Source: Clostridiales bacterium (GTDB lineage Bacteria > Bacillota > Clostridia > Christensenellales > CAG-138). Taken from it: a stretch of DNA of 64,000 bases. Positions 16,024 to 23,275 of this stretch are shown here, piece by piece (positions within the stretch are counted from its first letter, which is position 1; each line of letters opens with the position of its first letter). The stretch spans positions 1 to 64,000 of the forward strand of contig SFCQ01000006.1 of assembly GCA_004558525.1 (NCBI GenBank), given 5' to 3'. Position numbers and translations under genes: made by a program. A model generated the notes under the pieces. It was not told where the DNA came from. It ran no database searches and saw only the letters and a program-made list of their open reading frames with translations.

Positions 16024-16108
16024 GGATGGGTTCCCGAGCGGCCAAAGGGAGCGGACTGTAAATCCGTTGTCACAGACTACGATGGTTCGAATCCATCCCC
16101 ATCCACCA
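16024..16108 (+). tRNA. tRNA-Tyr (anticodon GTA)
   Basis: An 85-nt class II tRNA with a long variable arm; the acceptor GGATGGG pairs with CCCATCC, the loop CTGTAAA gives GTA, and CCA is encoded. Confidence 0.95.
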
Positions 16109-16116
16109 ATTTTTTC

Positions 16117-16203
16117 GCGGGAATGGCGGAATTGGCAGACGCGCACGGTTCAGGTCCGTGTGAGGGTGACTTCATGCAGGTTCAAGTCCTGTTTCCCGCA
16201 CCA
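16117..16203 (+). tRNA. tRNA-Leu (anticodon CAG)
   Basis: An 87-nt class II tRNA with a long variable arm; the acceptor GCGGGAA pairs with TTCCCGC, the loop TTCAGGT gives CAG, and CCA is encoded. It is the last gene of the cluster. Confidence 0.94.
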
Positions 16204-16206
16204 GAG

Positions 16207-16232
16207 AGGGCTTCATGTTATTGAGGCCTTTT
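16207..16232 (+). terminator. Likely terminator of the tRNA cluster
   Basis: AGGGCTTC (16207-16214) pairs with GAGGCCTT (16223-16230), with two G-T pairs, then TTTTC. It lies three bases after tRNA-Leu. The stem is moderate, so some read-through into mntP is possible. Confidence 0.5.
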
Positions 16233-16296
16233 CGTTGTTTATAACCATTATCAAAGCAATATCCCTCATGATTTCCGGAGGATACAAAGGCATCTT

Positions 16297-16857
16297 ATGA
16301 ATATTTTAGATCTTTTGCTGATCGCCGTGGCGCTTTCGATGGATGCGTTTGCGGTGGCGGTTTCAAGCGGCATAGTCTCGGATTCTCCAGGTTGTAAAAA
16401 CATAATCAAGCTTGCATTCTTCTTCGGCTTTTTCCAGTTCTTGATGCCTGTTTTGGGCTGGCTTCTCGGCAGCGGCGTAAGCTCATACATAGAAAAAATA
16501 GACCATTGGGTAGCTTTTGGCCTGCTTGCTTTTATAGGCGTGCGCATGGTCATAGAAGCCGTCAGGGGCGATGACGCTCAGAAGGATATCGCAGACCCGT
16601 TTGCAACAAAAACGCTTTTCGTAATGGCAATAGCCACAAGCATCGATGCTTTAGCAGTCGGCATCAGCTTTGCGTTGGCGCAGGTGGATATATGGTCCTC
16701 TTCAATTATAATAGGTATAGTCACCTTCTCCATATCGGCCGTCGGTGTGCTTATAGGCAAAAAGGTAGGCAGCGTATTCAAAAAGAGCGCGGGTATTTTA
16801 GCGGGAATAATACTTATAGGCATAGGAGTAAAAATACTTATTGAGCATATGAGCTGA
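16297..16857 (+). CDS. mntP: Putative manganese efflux pump MntP
   Basis: A 186-residue polytopic membrane protein with six predicted helices, built from two similar halves. Each half carries the conserved aspartate of the family (LSMDAFAVAV near residue 15 and TSIDALAVG near 112). MntP exports Mn2+ in Escherichia coli. The start has GGAGG 14 bases upstream and a nearer AAAGG. No yybP-ykoY-type manganese riboswitch fits in the 93 bases that separate it from tRNA-Leu. It lies between the tRNA cluster and a single tRNA-Pro gene. Confidence 0.9.
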   Translation: MNILDLLLIAVALSMDAFAVAVSSGIVSDSPGCKNIIKLAFFFGFFQFLMPVLGWLLGSGVSSYIEKIDHWVAFGLLAFIGVRMVIEAVRGDDAQKDIADPFATKTLFVMAIATSIDALAVGISFALAQVDIWSSSIIIGIVTFSISAVGVLIGKKVGSVFKKSAGILAGIILIGIGVKILIEHMS

Positions 16858-16929
16858 GCAAAATGGCTTAAAATACGGCATATCTCCCCTGCCCTCCTTA
16901 CCTGTAAGGCGATTTATACAAAAATATGG

Positions 16930-16958
16930 TTGACAAAGCATGCCGTTGGTGCTAATAT
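16930..16958 (+). promoter_or_regulatory. Promoter of tRNA-Pro(GGG)
   Basis: Perfect TTGACA at 16930-16935, a 17-bp spacer and TAATAT at 16953-16958, 36 bp upstream of the tRNA. Confidence 0.75.
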
Positions 16959-16994
16959 ATTCAACGTCGCCGATATGGGGCGATGATACAGCGA

Positions 16995-17071
16995 CTGGGT
17001 GTGGCGCAGTTTGGTAGCGTGCTTGAATGGGGTTCAAGAGGCCGGAAGTTCGAATCTTCTCACCCAGACCA
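16995..17071 (+). tRNA. tRNA-Pro (anticodon GGG)
   Basis: The acceptor CTGGGTG pairs with CACCCAG; the anticodon stem CTTGA/TCAAG encloses ATGGGGT, giving GGG; CCA is encoded. It has its own promoter. No second copy of its 3' end is visible within the following kilobase, so I see no attachment site. Confidence 0.93.
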
Positions 17072-17075
17072 TAAT

Positions 17076-17124
17076 TGGACACCAGTTTTGATACGATGGG
17101 TATCGCGATTGGTGTCCAGTTTAT
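17076..17124 (+). terminator. Possible terminator after tRNA-Pro(GGG)
   Basis: TGGACACCA (17076-17084) pairs exactly with TGGTGTCCA (17110-17118). An inner GATAC/GTATC stem sits between them, and GTTTATTT follows. The T-tract is broken, so strength is uncertain. Confidence 0.5.
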
Positions 17125-17367
17125 TTACAAAAGTTCTCTGTTTACAAGCCTTTTCCTATATTGTATTATTTAACATAGTGAGATTTATAGAGAACCAAGA
17201 CGCTCGCTGTGGAGTCTTTTGCATTTTACCTCCTCTACCTTTTAGAGAAAGCTCTGTAAGGCTTTTTCTACGCAAAAGCTGTAGAAACATTCACATCTAT
17301 GTGATATACTATTTTTTAATGAACGAGCAATATAAATCGTAGTTTTTCAAGGAGGTCAAACTCACAG

Positions 17368-17907
17368 ATGGCAACTGTTTATGAAATAATGGCTTTGGAT
17401 ATCGAAGATTTTTTTCAATATGTTAAATGCATACAGTATGGTTATCAGGATCGTTTCGGGAAGCTGCATCTCGCCTCTGATAAGGATTTCGTTGTGGTGG
17501 ATTATTATTTTTCTTCACCAGAGGAAATTGTAAAAAACAACTGTTGCTGGTGTTGGGATTTGGCAGAATTTATCAAATTATATTGCATGAGGCATGATAT
17601 CGTCTGCAATTCCTATTTCATGGAGTATTATTCAGATGATCTGCATCAAACGCACACTCAAGTTTTTTTGTGCAATCAAGGGAGATGGATCGCGGCACCA
17701 GATAACTGTTTGGGACTTCCATTTGGAACTCCCAGTTTTGATGAATTGGACTCTTGTGTGAAATGGTTTGTAAATCTGTTTACGGATTACTTAATGTCTG
17801 TTCTGAATGGAAAATATGACGAGTCAAATCTGCTCATCAAGGAGTACACCTGTACATTTTCTGCAGGCACTTCGGATGAGGAGTATCTTTCGCAAATACG
17901 GCAGTAA
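17368..17907 (+). CDS. Transglutaminase-like cysteine hydrolase, probably acquired
   Basis: A 179-residue protein that I assign by pattern only. CCWCWDLAEF near residue 62, a His in HQTHTQVFLC near 95 and an Asp in WIAAPDN near 107 reproduce the spacing of the Cys-His-Asp triad of transglutaminase-like domains. No signal peptide or membrane segment is visible. AAGGAGGT lies eleven bases before the ATG. Only about three of nine Ile codons are ATA and codons such as TTG, GGA and ATT are common, unlike neighbours. The 17072-17367 spacer is AT-rich and holds a short CACAT/ATGTG palindrome beside a TATACT hexamer. Recent transfer is likely; the substrate is unknown. Confidence 0.6.
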   Translation: MATVYEIMALDIEDFFQYVKCIQYGYQDRFGKLHLASDKDFVVVDYYFSSPEEIVKNNCCWCWDLAEFIKLYCMRHDIVCNSYFMEYYSDDLHQTHTQVFLCNQGRWIAAPDNCLGLPFGTPSFDELDSCVKWFVNLFTDYLMSVLNGKYDESNLLIKEYTCTFSAGTSDEEYLSQIRQ

Positions 17908-18061
17908 GCGATCAGATTCCAATTATTAAAAGATGCACGCACCTTTGAAGGTTTACACTAAAAGTCGCATGAGCATGCATTGGGTATTCAAATAGGTCAC
18001 TACTTTCATCAAATATGTCAAAATGAACCCAGTATTATAGATTGAAACAGGAGTTATCATT

Positions 18062-19105
18062 ATGCTGCTTAAGCCAAGGCACCTTCAGCACGGCGACAAG
18101 ATCGCCATAGTATCTCTTTCAAGCGGCATGCTTGGCGAAAAGGAGTTCATACACAAGTATTACATAGCCAAAGAACGTTTTGAAAATGATTACGGCTTAT
18201 CGGTTGTAGCGATGCCAAACGCGTTAAGGGGACGCGATTTCATATACAGAAATCCCAAGGCGCGCGCAGATGATCTTATGCAGGCGTTTGACGACCATGA
18301 AATCAAGGCTGTATTTTGTGCCATAGGTGGGGACGACAGCATAAGATTGCTGCCTTATGTAGATTTTAACGTGCTCCGCAACAACCCAAAGATATTTATG
18401 GGCTTTTCCGACACGACTATAACCCATTTTATGATGCATAAAGCCGGAGTCGTTTCATACTACGGCCCATCTTTAATGACAGACTGGTCCGAATATGTTG
18501 AGATAAACGAATATACGAAAGAAGCTCTTGCAAAAACGCTCTTCTCCCCTGCCGCCCTTTTGAATATACCATGCAGCAGCTATTGCAGCTATGAGACCGA
18601 CAGGGTGCTATGGGGTGAGCAAAACATAAGCATACGCAGGCCGCGCTTTCCAAACACAGGCTATGAGGTACTTCAAGGCAAAGGCAAAGTCCGCGGCAAG
18701 CTGCTTGGCGGCTGTATAGATGTGTTCCCCATGATATGCGGCACAAAGCTTTGGCCATGCCTGGACGATTGGCGCGGCAAGCTGTTGCTTATAGAAACGA
18801 GCGAGAGCAATATGGACGCGCAGCTTTTGTGCGAGCTGTTGCGTAATTTGCAAGCTCAGGGCATACTTGACGTTATCGAAGGCATTGTCGTAGGCAAACC
18901 AGGTTACAGAGAAAAATATGAGCCGTATAAAGAAGTGTATAATAAAGTGGTCGCCTATGAAGCGGACAGACCAGATTTACCTATACTATACAATGTAAAC
19001 GTTGGCCATGCCTACCCTATAGGCGTTTTTCCGCTCGGTCTTGAATACGAGATAGACTGCGATAACAAAACGCTGGCCCTGCTTGAAGCTGCCACCGATA
19101 ACTAA
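18062..19105 (+). CDS. S66 family LD-carboxypeptidase / MccF-like protein
   Basis: Serine peptidases of this family cut L,D bonds in peptidoglycan tetrapeptides, or inactivate microcin C-like compounds (MccF). The 347-residue protein shows the N-terminal GDKIAIVSLSSG, the nucleophile elbow AIGGDDSIRLLP (Ser near residue 95), a glutamate region LLIETSESNMDAQ near 245 and the His of YNVNVGHAYPIG near 317. No export signal is visible, which fits a cytoplasmic recycling or immunity role. Length and SSG/GGDDS spelling resemble the MccF-like branch. The start has AGGAG eight bases upstream. Confidence 0.88.
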   Translation: MLLKPRHLQHGDKIAIVSLSSGMLGEKEFIHKYYIAKERFENDYGLSVVAMPNALRGRDFIYRNPKARADDLMQAFDDHEIKAVFCAIGGDDSIRLLPYVDFNVLRNNPKIFMGFSDTTITHFMMHKAGVVSYYGPSLMTDWSEYVEINEYTKEALAKTLFSPAALLNIPCSSYCSYETDRVLWGEQNISIRRPRFPNTGYEVLQGKGKVRGKLLGGCIDVFPMICGTKLWPCLDDWRGKLLLIETSESNMDAQLLCELLRNLQAQGILDVIEGIVVGKPGYREKYEPYKEVYNKVVAYEADRPDLPILYNVNVGHAYPIGVFPLGLEYEIDCDNKTLALLEAATDN

Positions 19106-19199
19106 GCGGCCGTAATCGTCTTTGAGAGCCGCGTAATCTGGCTCTGGAACGTCCTTCAAGTATCAGAACAGGCATTTCCTGTATTGAGGGTTTAAGCTG

Positions 19200-19290
19200 T
19201 TCTGACGCCGCCTCAGCGGCTCAAAGCAGCAGAGAGACAAAGCCAATGAAAACTCGAAAAAGTGGCTACCAGCCACTTTTTCGACACTCT
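19200..19290. repeat. Fragment of the dispersed hairpin repeat
   Basis: GAAAACTCGAAAAAGTGG...CCACTTTTTCGACACTC (19242-19287) matches the right end of the repeat units at 1740-1942 and 39091-39291. To its left, TCAGAACAG and CTGTTCTGA (about 19156-19204) form a 9-bp stem that does not match the other copies closely. The 3' spacer of the S66 gene thus holds a decayed or partial copy. Confidence 0.6.
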
Positions 19291-19315
19291 CAGGGCCGGC
19301 AAGATGCCGGCCCTG
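19291..19315. terminator. GC-rich hairpin between the S66 gene and glnA
   Basis: CAGGGCCGGC (19291-19300) pairs perfectly with GCCGGCCCTG (19306-19315) across AAGAT. TTTAA follows on the plus strand and no T-run on the minus strand. It sits between convergent genes and could stop both transcripts. Confidence 0.55.
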
Positions 19316-19332
19316 TTTAACAAATAAGCTTA

Positions 19333-20763
19333 TTACAGATCGTAGTATTTTTCAAACTCCGCCGGATGCGGGACGCGGGCAATGGCCTCAGCCTCCTTGC
19401 GCTTGCGCTGTATCCATATCCTGATGAGTCTTTCAGGGAACACGCCTCCCGCAGTAAGGAAGTCGTGATCCTTTTCAAGCGCGTCAAGCGCCTCCTCAAG
19501 GCTCTTGGGCAGGCCGGATATCTTAGCCTTCTCCTCGTCGCTAAGGTCGAAGAGGTTGAAGTCAAACGGACCCCAGCCCTTTGCATGAGGATCTATCCTG
19601 TTCTTTATTCCGTCAAGGCCAGCCATAAGTATAGCTGCATAGGCATAGTACGGGTTGCAGGTAGCGTCCGGATTCCTAAGCTCAAAGCGCTTTGACTTGG
19701 GCGACTTGGCATATGCGGGAATACGAACCACTGCGCTTCTGTTCGCCATAGCATAGCCTATGGTAACGGGAGCTTCGAAGCCGGGCACGAGCCTGCGGAA
19801 CGAGTTGGTGGAAGGATTTGTTATAGCGCAGAGCGCGCCTGCATGGGTTAAAAGACCGCCTATGAACCACAGCGCCTCGTCCGAAAGCTGAGCATAGCCC
19901 TTTTCATCATAAAATACAGGCTCGCCGTTTTTGAACAGCAGCATATGAACATGCATACCGTTGCCTGCCTCGTCACGCACAGGCTTGGGCATGAGGGTAG
20001 CCGTCTTGCCAGCCTGTGCGGCGGCGTTTTTGATGATATACTTGATTATCATGGTATCGTCAGCCATTTTGGTCATTTCGCCAAGCTCGACCTCTATCTC
20101 AAGCTGGCCGCAGCCGCCGACCTCATGGTGATGATACTTCACGCCGACGCCCATATCCTCAAGCATAAGGCACATACGGGAGCGCAGGTCGCTGGTTATA
20201 TCATGTGGCTTATCTATGTGATAACCGCCCTTATGCGGGGTTTGGTAGCCGTTGTTGTCAAAAGGATTGCCGCTGTTCCAATCAGCCTCCTCAGTATCAA
20301 CGCTGTAGCTCACGCTGTGCGGCAAAGTCTGGTAGCTCACATTGTCAAAAACATGGAACTCAAACTCAGGCCCTATCACCATCTGGTCCGCAATGCCTGT
20401 CTCTTTCATATATTCAACTGCGCGCTTGGCAACATTCCTCGGGTACTGGTCAAACGGCCTGTTGTCAGGACGGTCTATTATCATAACATCGCCGGTCATT
20501 GTAAGCGTAGGAACAGCCGCAAACGGATCAAGTGCTGCAGTAGCAAGGTCGGGAATAAACACCATATCGCTGTTTTCAACGGGAGCATAGCCATAATTGC
20601 TGCCGTCAAAGCCAATGCCGTATACCAAAGTATCCTCGTTCAGTCTTTGCTGCGGAATAAGTATATGGCGCCAGCGGCCGTCAATGTCAGTCATCTTAAA
20701 ATCGATCATCTTAACGTCGTTAGCTTTGATGAATTTTTTTACATCATTAAGGTTAGAAAACAT
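19333..20763 (-). CDS. glnA: Glutamine synthetase, type I
   Basis: Makes glutamine from glutamate, ammonia and ATP in the cytoplasm. The 476-residue protein has the N-terminal beta-grasp (MIDFKMTDIDGRWRHILIP), the GFDGSNYGYAPVENSDM loop, the metal-binding GPEFEFHVF and GYHIDKPHD segments, NGMHVHM and the ATP-site NPSTNSFRRLVPGFEAP. The typical adenylylation loop of enterobacterial GS is not evident, so feedback inhibition is likelier than covalent control. ATG 20763 is preceded by AAGGAGG. A longer frame to 20814 lacks a ribosome site. It has its own promoter and a leader of about 115 nt that can fold. Confidence 0.95.
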   Translation of the reverse strand: MFSNLNDVKKFIKANDVKMIDFKMTDIDGRWRHILIPQQRLNEDTLVYGIGFDGSNYGYAPVENSDMVFIPDLATAALDPFAAVPTLTMTGDVMIIDRPDNRPFDQYPRNVAKRAVEYMKETGIADQMVIGPEFEFHVFDNVSYQTLPHSVSYSVDTEEADWNSGNPFDNNGYQTPHKGGYHIDKPHDITSDLRSRMCLMLEDMGVGVKYHHHEVGGCGQLEIEVELGEMTKMADDTMIIKYIIKNAAAQAGKTATLMPKPVRDEAGNGMHVHMLLFKNGEPVFYDEKGYAQLSDEALWFIGGLLTHAGALCAITNPSTNSFRRLVPGFEAPVTIGYAMANRSAVVRIPAYAKSPKSKRFELRNPDATCNPYYAYAAILMAGLDGIKNRIDPHAKGWGPFDFNLFDLSDEEKAKISGLPKSLEEALDALEKDHDFLTAGGVFPERLIRIWIQRKRKEAEAIARVPHPAEFEKYYDL

Positions 20764-20832
20764 AATTGCCTCCTTTTTATACATAGCGCGCCTTGGCGGC
20801 GGCAAAACGTTCATAAGAATATGCTTTGCGTT

Positions 20833-20878
20833 AAGCAGCTGGCTCTATTCCTTACTTATAGGTACATAACCTCTGCTT
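20833..20878 (-). ncRNA. Structured 5' leader of glnA
   Basis: Between the promoter and the ribosome site, the minus-strand RNA can pair AAGCAG (20878-20873) with CTGCTT (20838-20833) to close a 46-nt domain. That domain contains the hairpin AGGT-tatgt-ACCT (20872-20860). A second stem, GCAAA..TTTGC with CATA/TATG, follows nearer the gene. I do not recognise a known riboswitch class, and no glutamine-riboswitch consensus is evident. A role in nitrogen control is only a suggestion. Confidence 0.3.
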
Positions 20879-20886
20879 GTGTAGTC

Positions 20887-20915
20887 AGTATATCATCTTG
20901 AATAAGCAAGGTCAA
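20887..20915 (-). promoter_or_regulatory. Predicted glnA promoter
   Basis: On the minus strand TTGACC (20915-20910), a 17-bp spacer and TATACT (20892-20887), about 125 bp upstream of the glnA ATG. Confidence 0.65.
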
Positions 20916-21029
20916 TGAATGGCAGATTATATATAAAATATCCCTTATATGCTTAAGAAGAGCTGTATTGAAGCCGCTCAAAATGCGTGGTACGATAATA
21001 CAAACAGCAAATAAAGGCGGTTTAAGTAT

Positions 21030-21653
21030 ATGCGATATGCTGATTTTGAATGGCTTTTTGTTGATATGGGCTCAACATTTGTTGACGAAAGCCTTTGTAT
21101 AGAAAAGAGAATAACCGATACCATAGCGAGCTCCTCAATCACCAAAGCCGAATTTGAAGCCGTTATGCGCCGTTTTGCGCGCCAAAACCTGGACGCATAT
21201 AAGTCCGCATGCGCATATTTTGGCTTAGAAAAAGCGCATTGGCATGAAGAGCTTGAGATGCTTTATCCCGGTACTGAAGAAACGCTACTCAGCCTAAAGC
21301 GGCGTTTTAAGCTTGGTATAATAGGCAATCAGCCCGAATCTGCTATAGACAAGCTTAAAGGCTGGAACATATATGAACTTTTTGACGCCGTGATCATATC
21401 ATCGAGCGAGGGCTTCGCAAAGCCCGATGTGAGGCTTTTTATGTCAGCATTGAACAAAACATCATGTGATCCCGAAAGCGCCTGTATGGCCGGAGACAGG
21501 CTTGATAACGACATACTTCCTGCCATGCAGCTTCACATGAAGACCGTGTGGGTGAGGCAGGGGTTTGGCGGCCTTGGCAGCGCGGCGCTTCTCCCCTGCC
21601 CTATTGACTATACGGTAAACAGCTTTAATGAAATAGCGTCGCTCCTTTGCTGA
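21030..21653 (+). CDS. HAD-superfamily protein with altered motif I
   Basis: A 207-residue haloacid dehalogenase-like protein with a helical cap (about 25-80). Motif I reads LFVDMGSTFVD instead of DxDGT: the nucleophile aspartate is kept, but the second aspartate, usually acid/base, is glycine, as in dehalogenase-like subgroups. Motif II is IIGNQPE, motif III the lysine in GFAKPDVRLF, and motif IV GDRLDNDI. Phosphatase or dehalogenase-type hydrolysis is plausible; the substrate is unknown. It diverges from glnA and converges with spoIVA, ten bases from its stop. Confidence 0.82.
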   Translation: MRYADFEWLFVDMGSTFVDESLCIEKRITDTIASSSITKAEFEAVMRRFARQNLDAYKSACAYFGLEKAHWHEELEMLYPGTEETLLSLKRRFKLGIIGNQPESAIDKLKGWNIYELFDAVIISSSEGFAKPDVRLFMSALNKTSCDPESACMAGDRLDNDILPAMQLHMKTVWVRQGFGGLGSAALLPCPIDYTVNSFNEIASLLC

Positions 21654-21663
21654 TTCATGCAGA

Positions 21664-23142
21664 TCAAAGCATTATGCATATCAATCCGGAGCAGCCGTCG
21701 TTGACCATTTTTTCAACAGTATCATGAAGCTTTAGCTGCACGTTTTCCTGCATTGCGTTTACCTTTACGGCCATGCTTTCGCGTATCATATCGCGCAGGG
21801 ATTTGCCGAATATGTCCGTTTCCCACAGCTTTTGCGGGTCCTTCTCAAAAGTCTCCATAAGATACGCCATAAATGCTTCGCTCTGCTCCTCTGTGCCTAC
21901 AAGCGGGGCTACTTCGGACGCTATATCGACTTTTATTATATGCAGGCCGCTCGATTTTGCCTTGAGCCTTACTCCGAAGCGGTTCCCCTGGCGCACTATC
22001 TCAGGCTCCTCAAGCACCATTTCATCAAGCTCTGGCGGTACCATTCCGTAGCCTGTGCTTTTTGCGCAGCGCAGCGCGCCCTCTATCCTGTCAAATTCCT
22101 TCTTTGCAGCTACAAATGATTTTATTGAGGCGACAAGGTGCGCATCGTCCTTTATCTCATATCCGCATTCCTCGCCAAGTATCTTGTAGAACATGCTGCT
22201 TACCGGCCGCATCTCTATGGCTATCTTCCCGTTGCCCAAGGACACGCGTTCAAGCCTTGGCGCTTCATAATCCTCTATATCGCTAAGGCAGGAGCATATA
22301 TCAGCATAGCACCTCATCTTTGATAAGCTATCGCCGGCATTGCTCAACGGCTCCATTATGCGCTGCAAAAGATAGTGATCCATGCCAAGCTCGCCTACCC
22401 AATCGGGTATCGATATGGCGACCGAGCGTATTGGAAACTCCATCAAAACAAGCTCAAGCACATTATTCAGTTGCTCGGCCGAAAGGTTGAGCACATCAAG
22501 CGCCGTGACAGGAACATCGTATTTTTGCTGCATATTTGCCGCAAGCTCCGCAGTACCGGCATCGTTTGGGCTGGTGCTGTTCAATATCACCGCAAACGGC
22601 TTCCCCTGCTCCTTAAGTTCGTTTATTACCCTTTCTTCGGCGGCCACATAATCCTCCCTGGGTATCTGGGTTATGCTGCCGTCCGTCGTCATTACTATGC
22701 CTATTGTTGAATGATCCGTTATAACCTTTCTTGTGCCTATTTCAGCCGCTTTGTCAAACGGCATCTCCTCCTCGCTCCACGGCGTTCGTACCATGCGCGG
22801 CATGTTATCCTCCTCATGCCCAACGGCCCCTGGTACCATGTATCCAACGCAGTCAACCAGCCTTACACGGCATGCAGCATCTTCGCCTATTGTAAGCTCA
22901 GCCGCCTCATTTGGAACGAAACTTGGCTGCGTTGTCATTATCGTGCGGCCGGCTGCGCTTTGCGGAAGCTCGTCTGTCAGCCGCGCGCGCTCATATTCGT
23001 CGGTTATGCCCGGCATCACCAGCATATCCATGAACCTTTTTATAAATGTGGACTTGCCTGTGCGCACAGGCCCTACCATGCCAATGTATATATCTCCTCC
23101 GGTGCGCTCTGCAATGCTTGAATACAGCTCATTTCTATCCAT
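21664..23142 (-). CDS. spoIVA: Stage IV sporulation protein A
   Basis: ATPase that polymerises on the outer forespore membrane and anchors the spore coat. The 492-residue length and N-terminal GTPase-like ATPase domain are typical: P-loop GPVRTGKS at 24-31, DCVGYMVPGA near 95, DHSTIGIVMTTDGS near 143 and VILNSTSPND near 180. The C-terminal tail, which docks to SpoVM-decorated membrane, is present. GGAGGAG lies seven bases before the ATG. A hairpin terminator separates it from der, so it is probably transcribed alone; I could not identify a sporulation sigma promoter with confidence. Marks the organism as an endospore former. Confidence 0.97.
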   Translation of the reverse strand: MDRNELYSSIAERTGGDIYIGMVGPVRTGKSTFIKRFMDMLVMPGITDEYERARLTDELPQSAAGRTIMTTQPSFVPNEAAELTIGEDAACRVRLVDCVGYMVPGAVGHEEDNMPRMVRTPWSEEEMPFDKAAEIGTRKVITDHSTIGIVMTTDGSITQIPREDYVAAEERVINELKEQGKPFAVILNSTSPNDAGTAELAANMQQKYDVPVTALDVLNLSAEQLNNVLELVLMEFPIRSVAISIPDWVGELGMDHYLLQRIMEPLSNAGDSLSKMRCYADICSCLSDIEDYEAPRLERVSLGNGKIAIEMRPVSSMFYKILGEECGYEIKDDAHLVASIKSFVAAKKEFDRIEGALRCAKSTGYGMVPPELDEMVLEEPEIVRQGNRFGVRLKAKSSGLHIIKVDIASEVAPLVGTEEQSEAFMAYLMETFEKDPQKLWETDIFGKSLRDMIRESMAVKVNAMQENVQLKLHDTVEKMVNDGCSGLICIML

Positions 23143-23215
23143 ACAAGGCTCCTCCCCCTCAGGCTTTGCTTATACTATGCAGAAATATATGTACCTAAAC
23201 CCAAATAAATGCAGA

Positions 23216-23246
23216 AAATGCCCCTCCGGATATTATCCGAAAGGGC
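23216..23246 (-). terminator. Terminator after der
   Basis: Minus-strand GCCCTTTCGGAT (from 23246) pairs with ATCCGGAGGGGC, with a few mismatches, and is followed by ATTTTC. It separates the recA-der operon from spoIVA. Confidence 0.55.
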
Positions 23247-23275
23247 AAAAGTTTGCTGTCGCTATAATAATAAGC

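Noticed and set aside
15349..16300. Short frames across the tRNA cluster
   Set aside because: They translate tRNA genes (for example repeated GFPSGQRERT-like strings) and are not coding.
17076..17118. Inverted repeat after tRNA-Pro as an attachment site
   Set aside because: It does not copy the tRNA 3' end and no second copy or integrase lies nearby; a terminator is the simpler reading.
19945..20901. 318-codon frame opposite glnA
   Set aside because: Shadow of glnA, with a translation unlike any protein and running through the glnA promoter.
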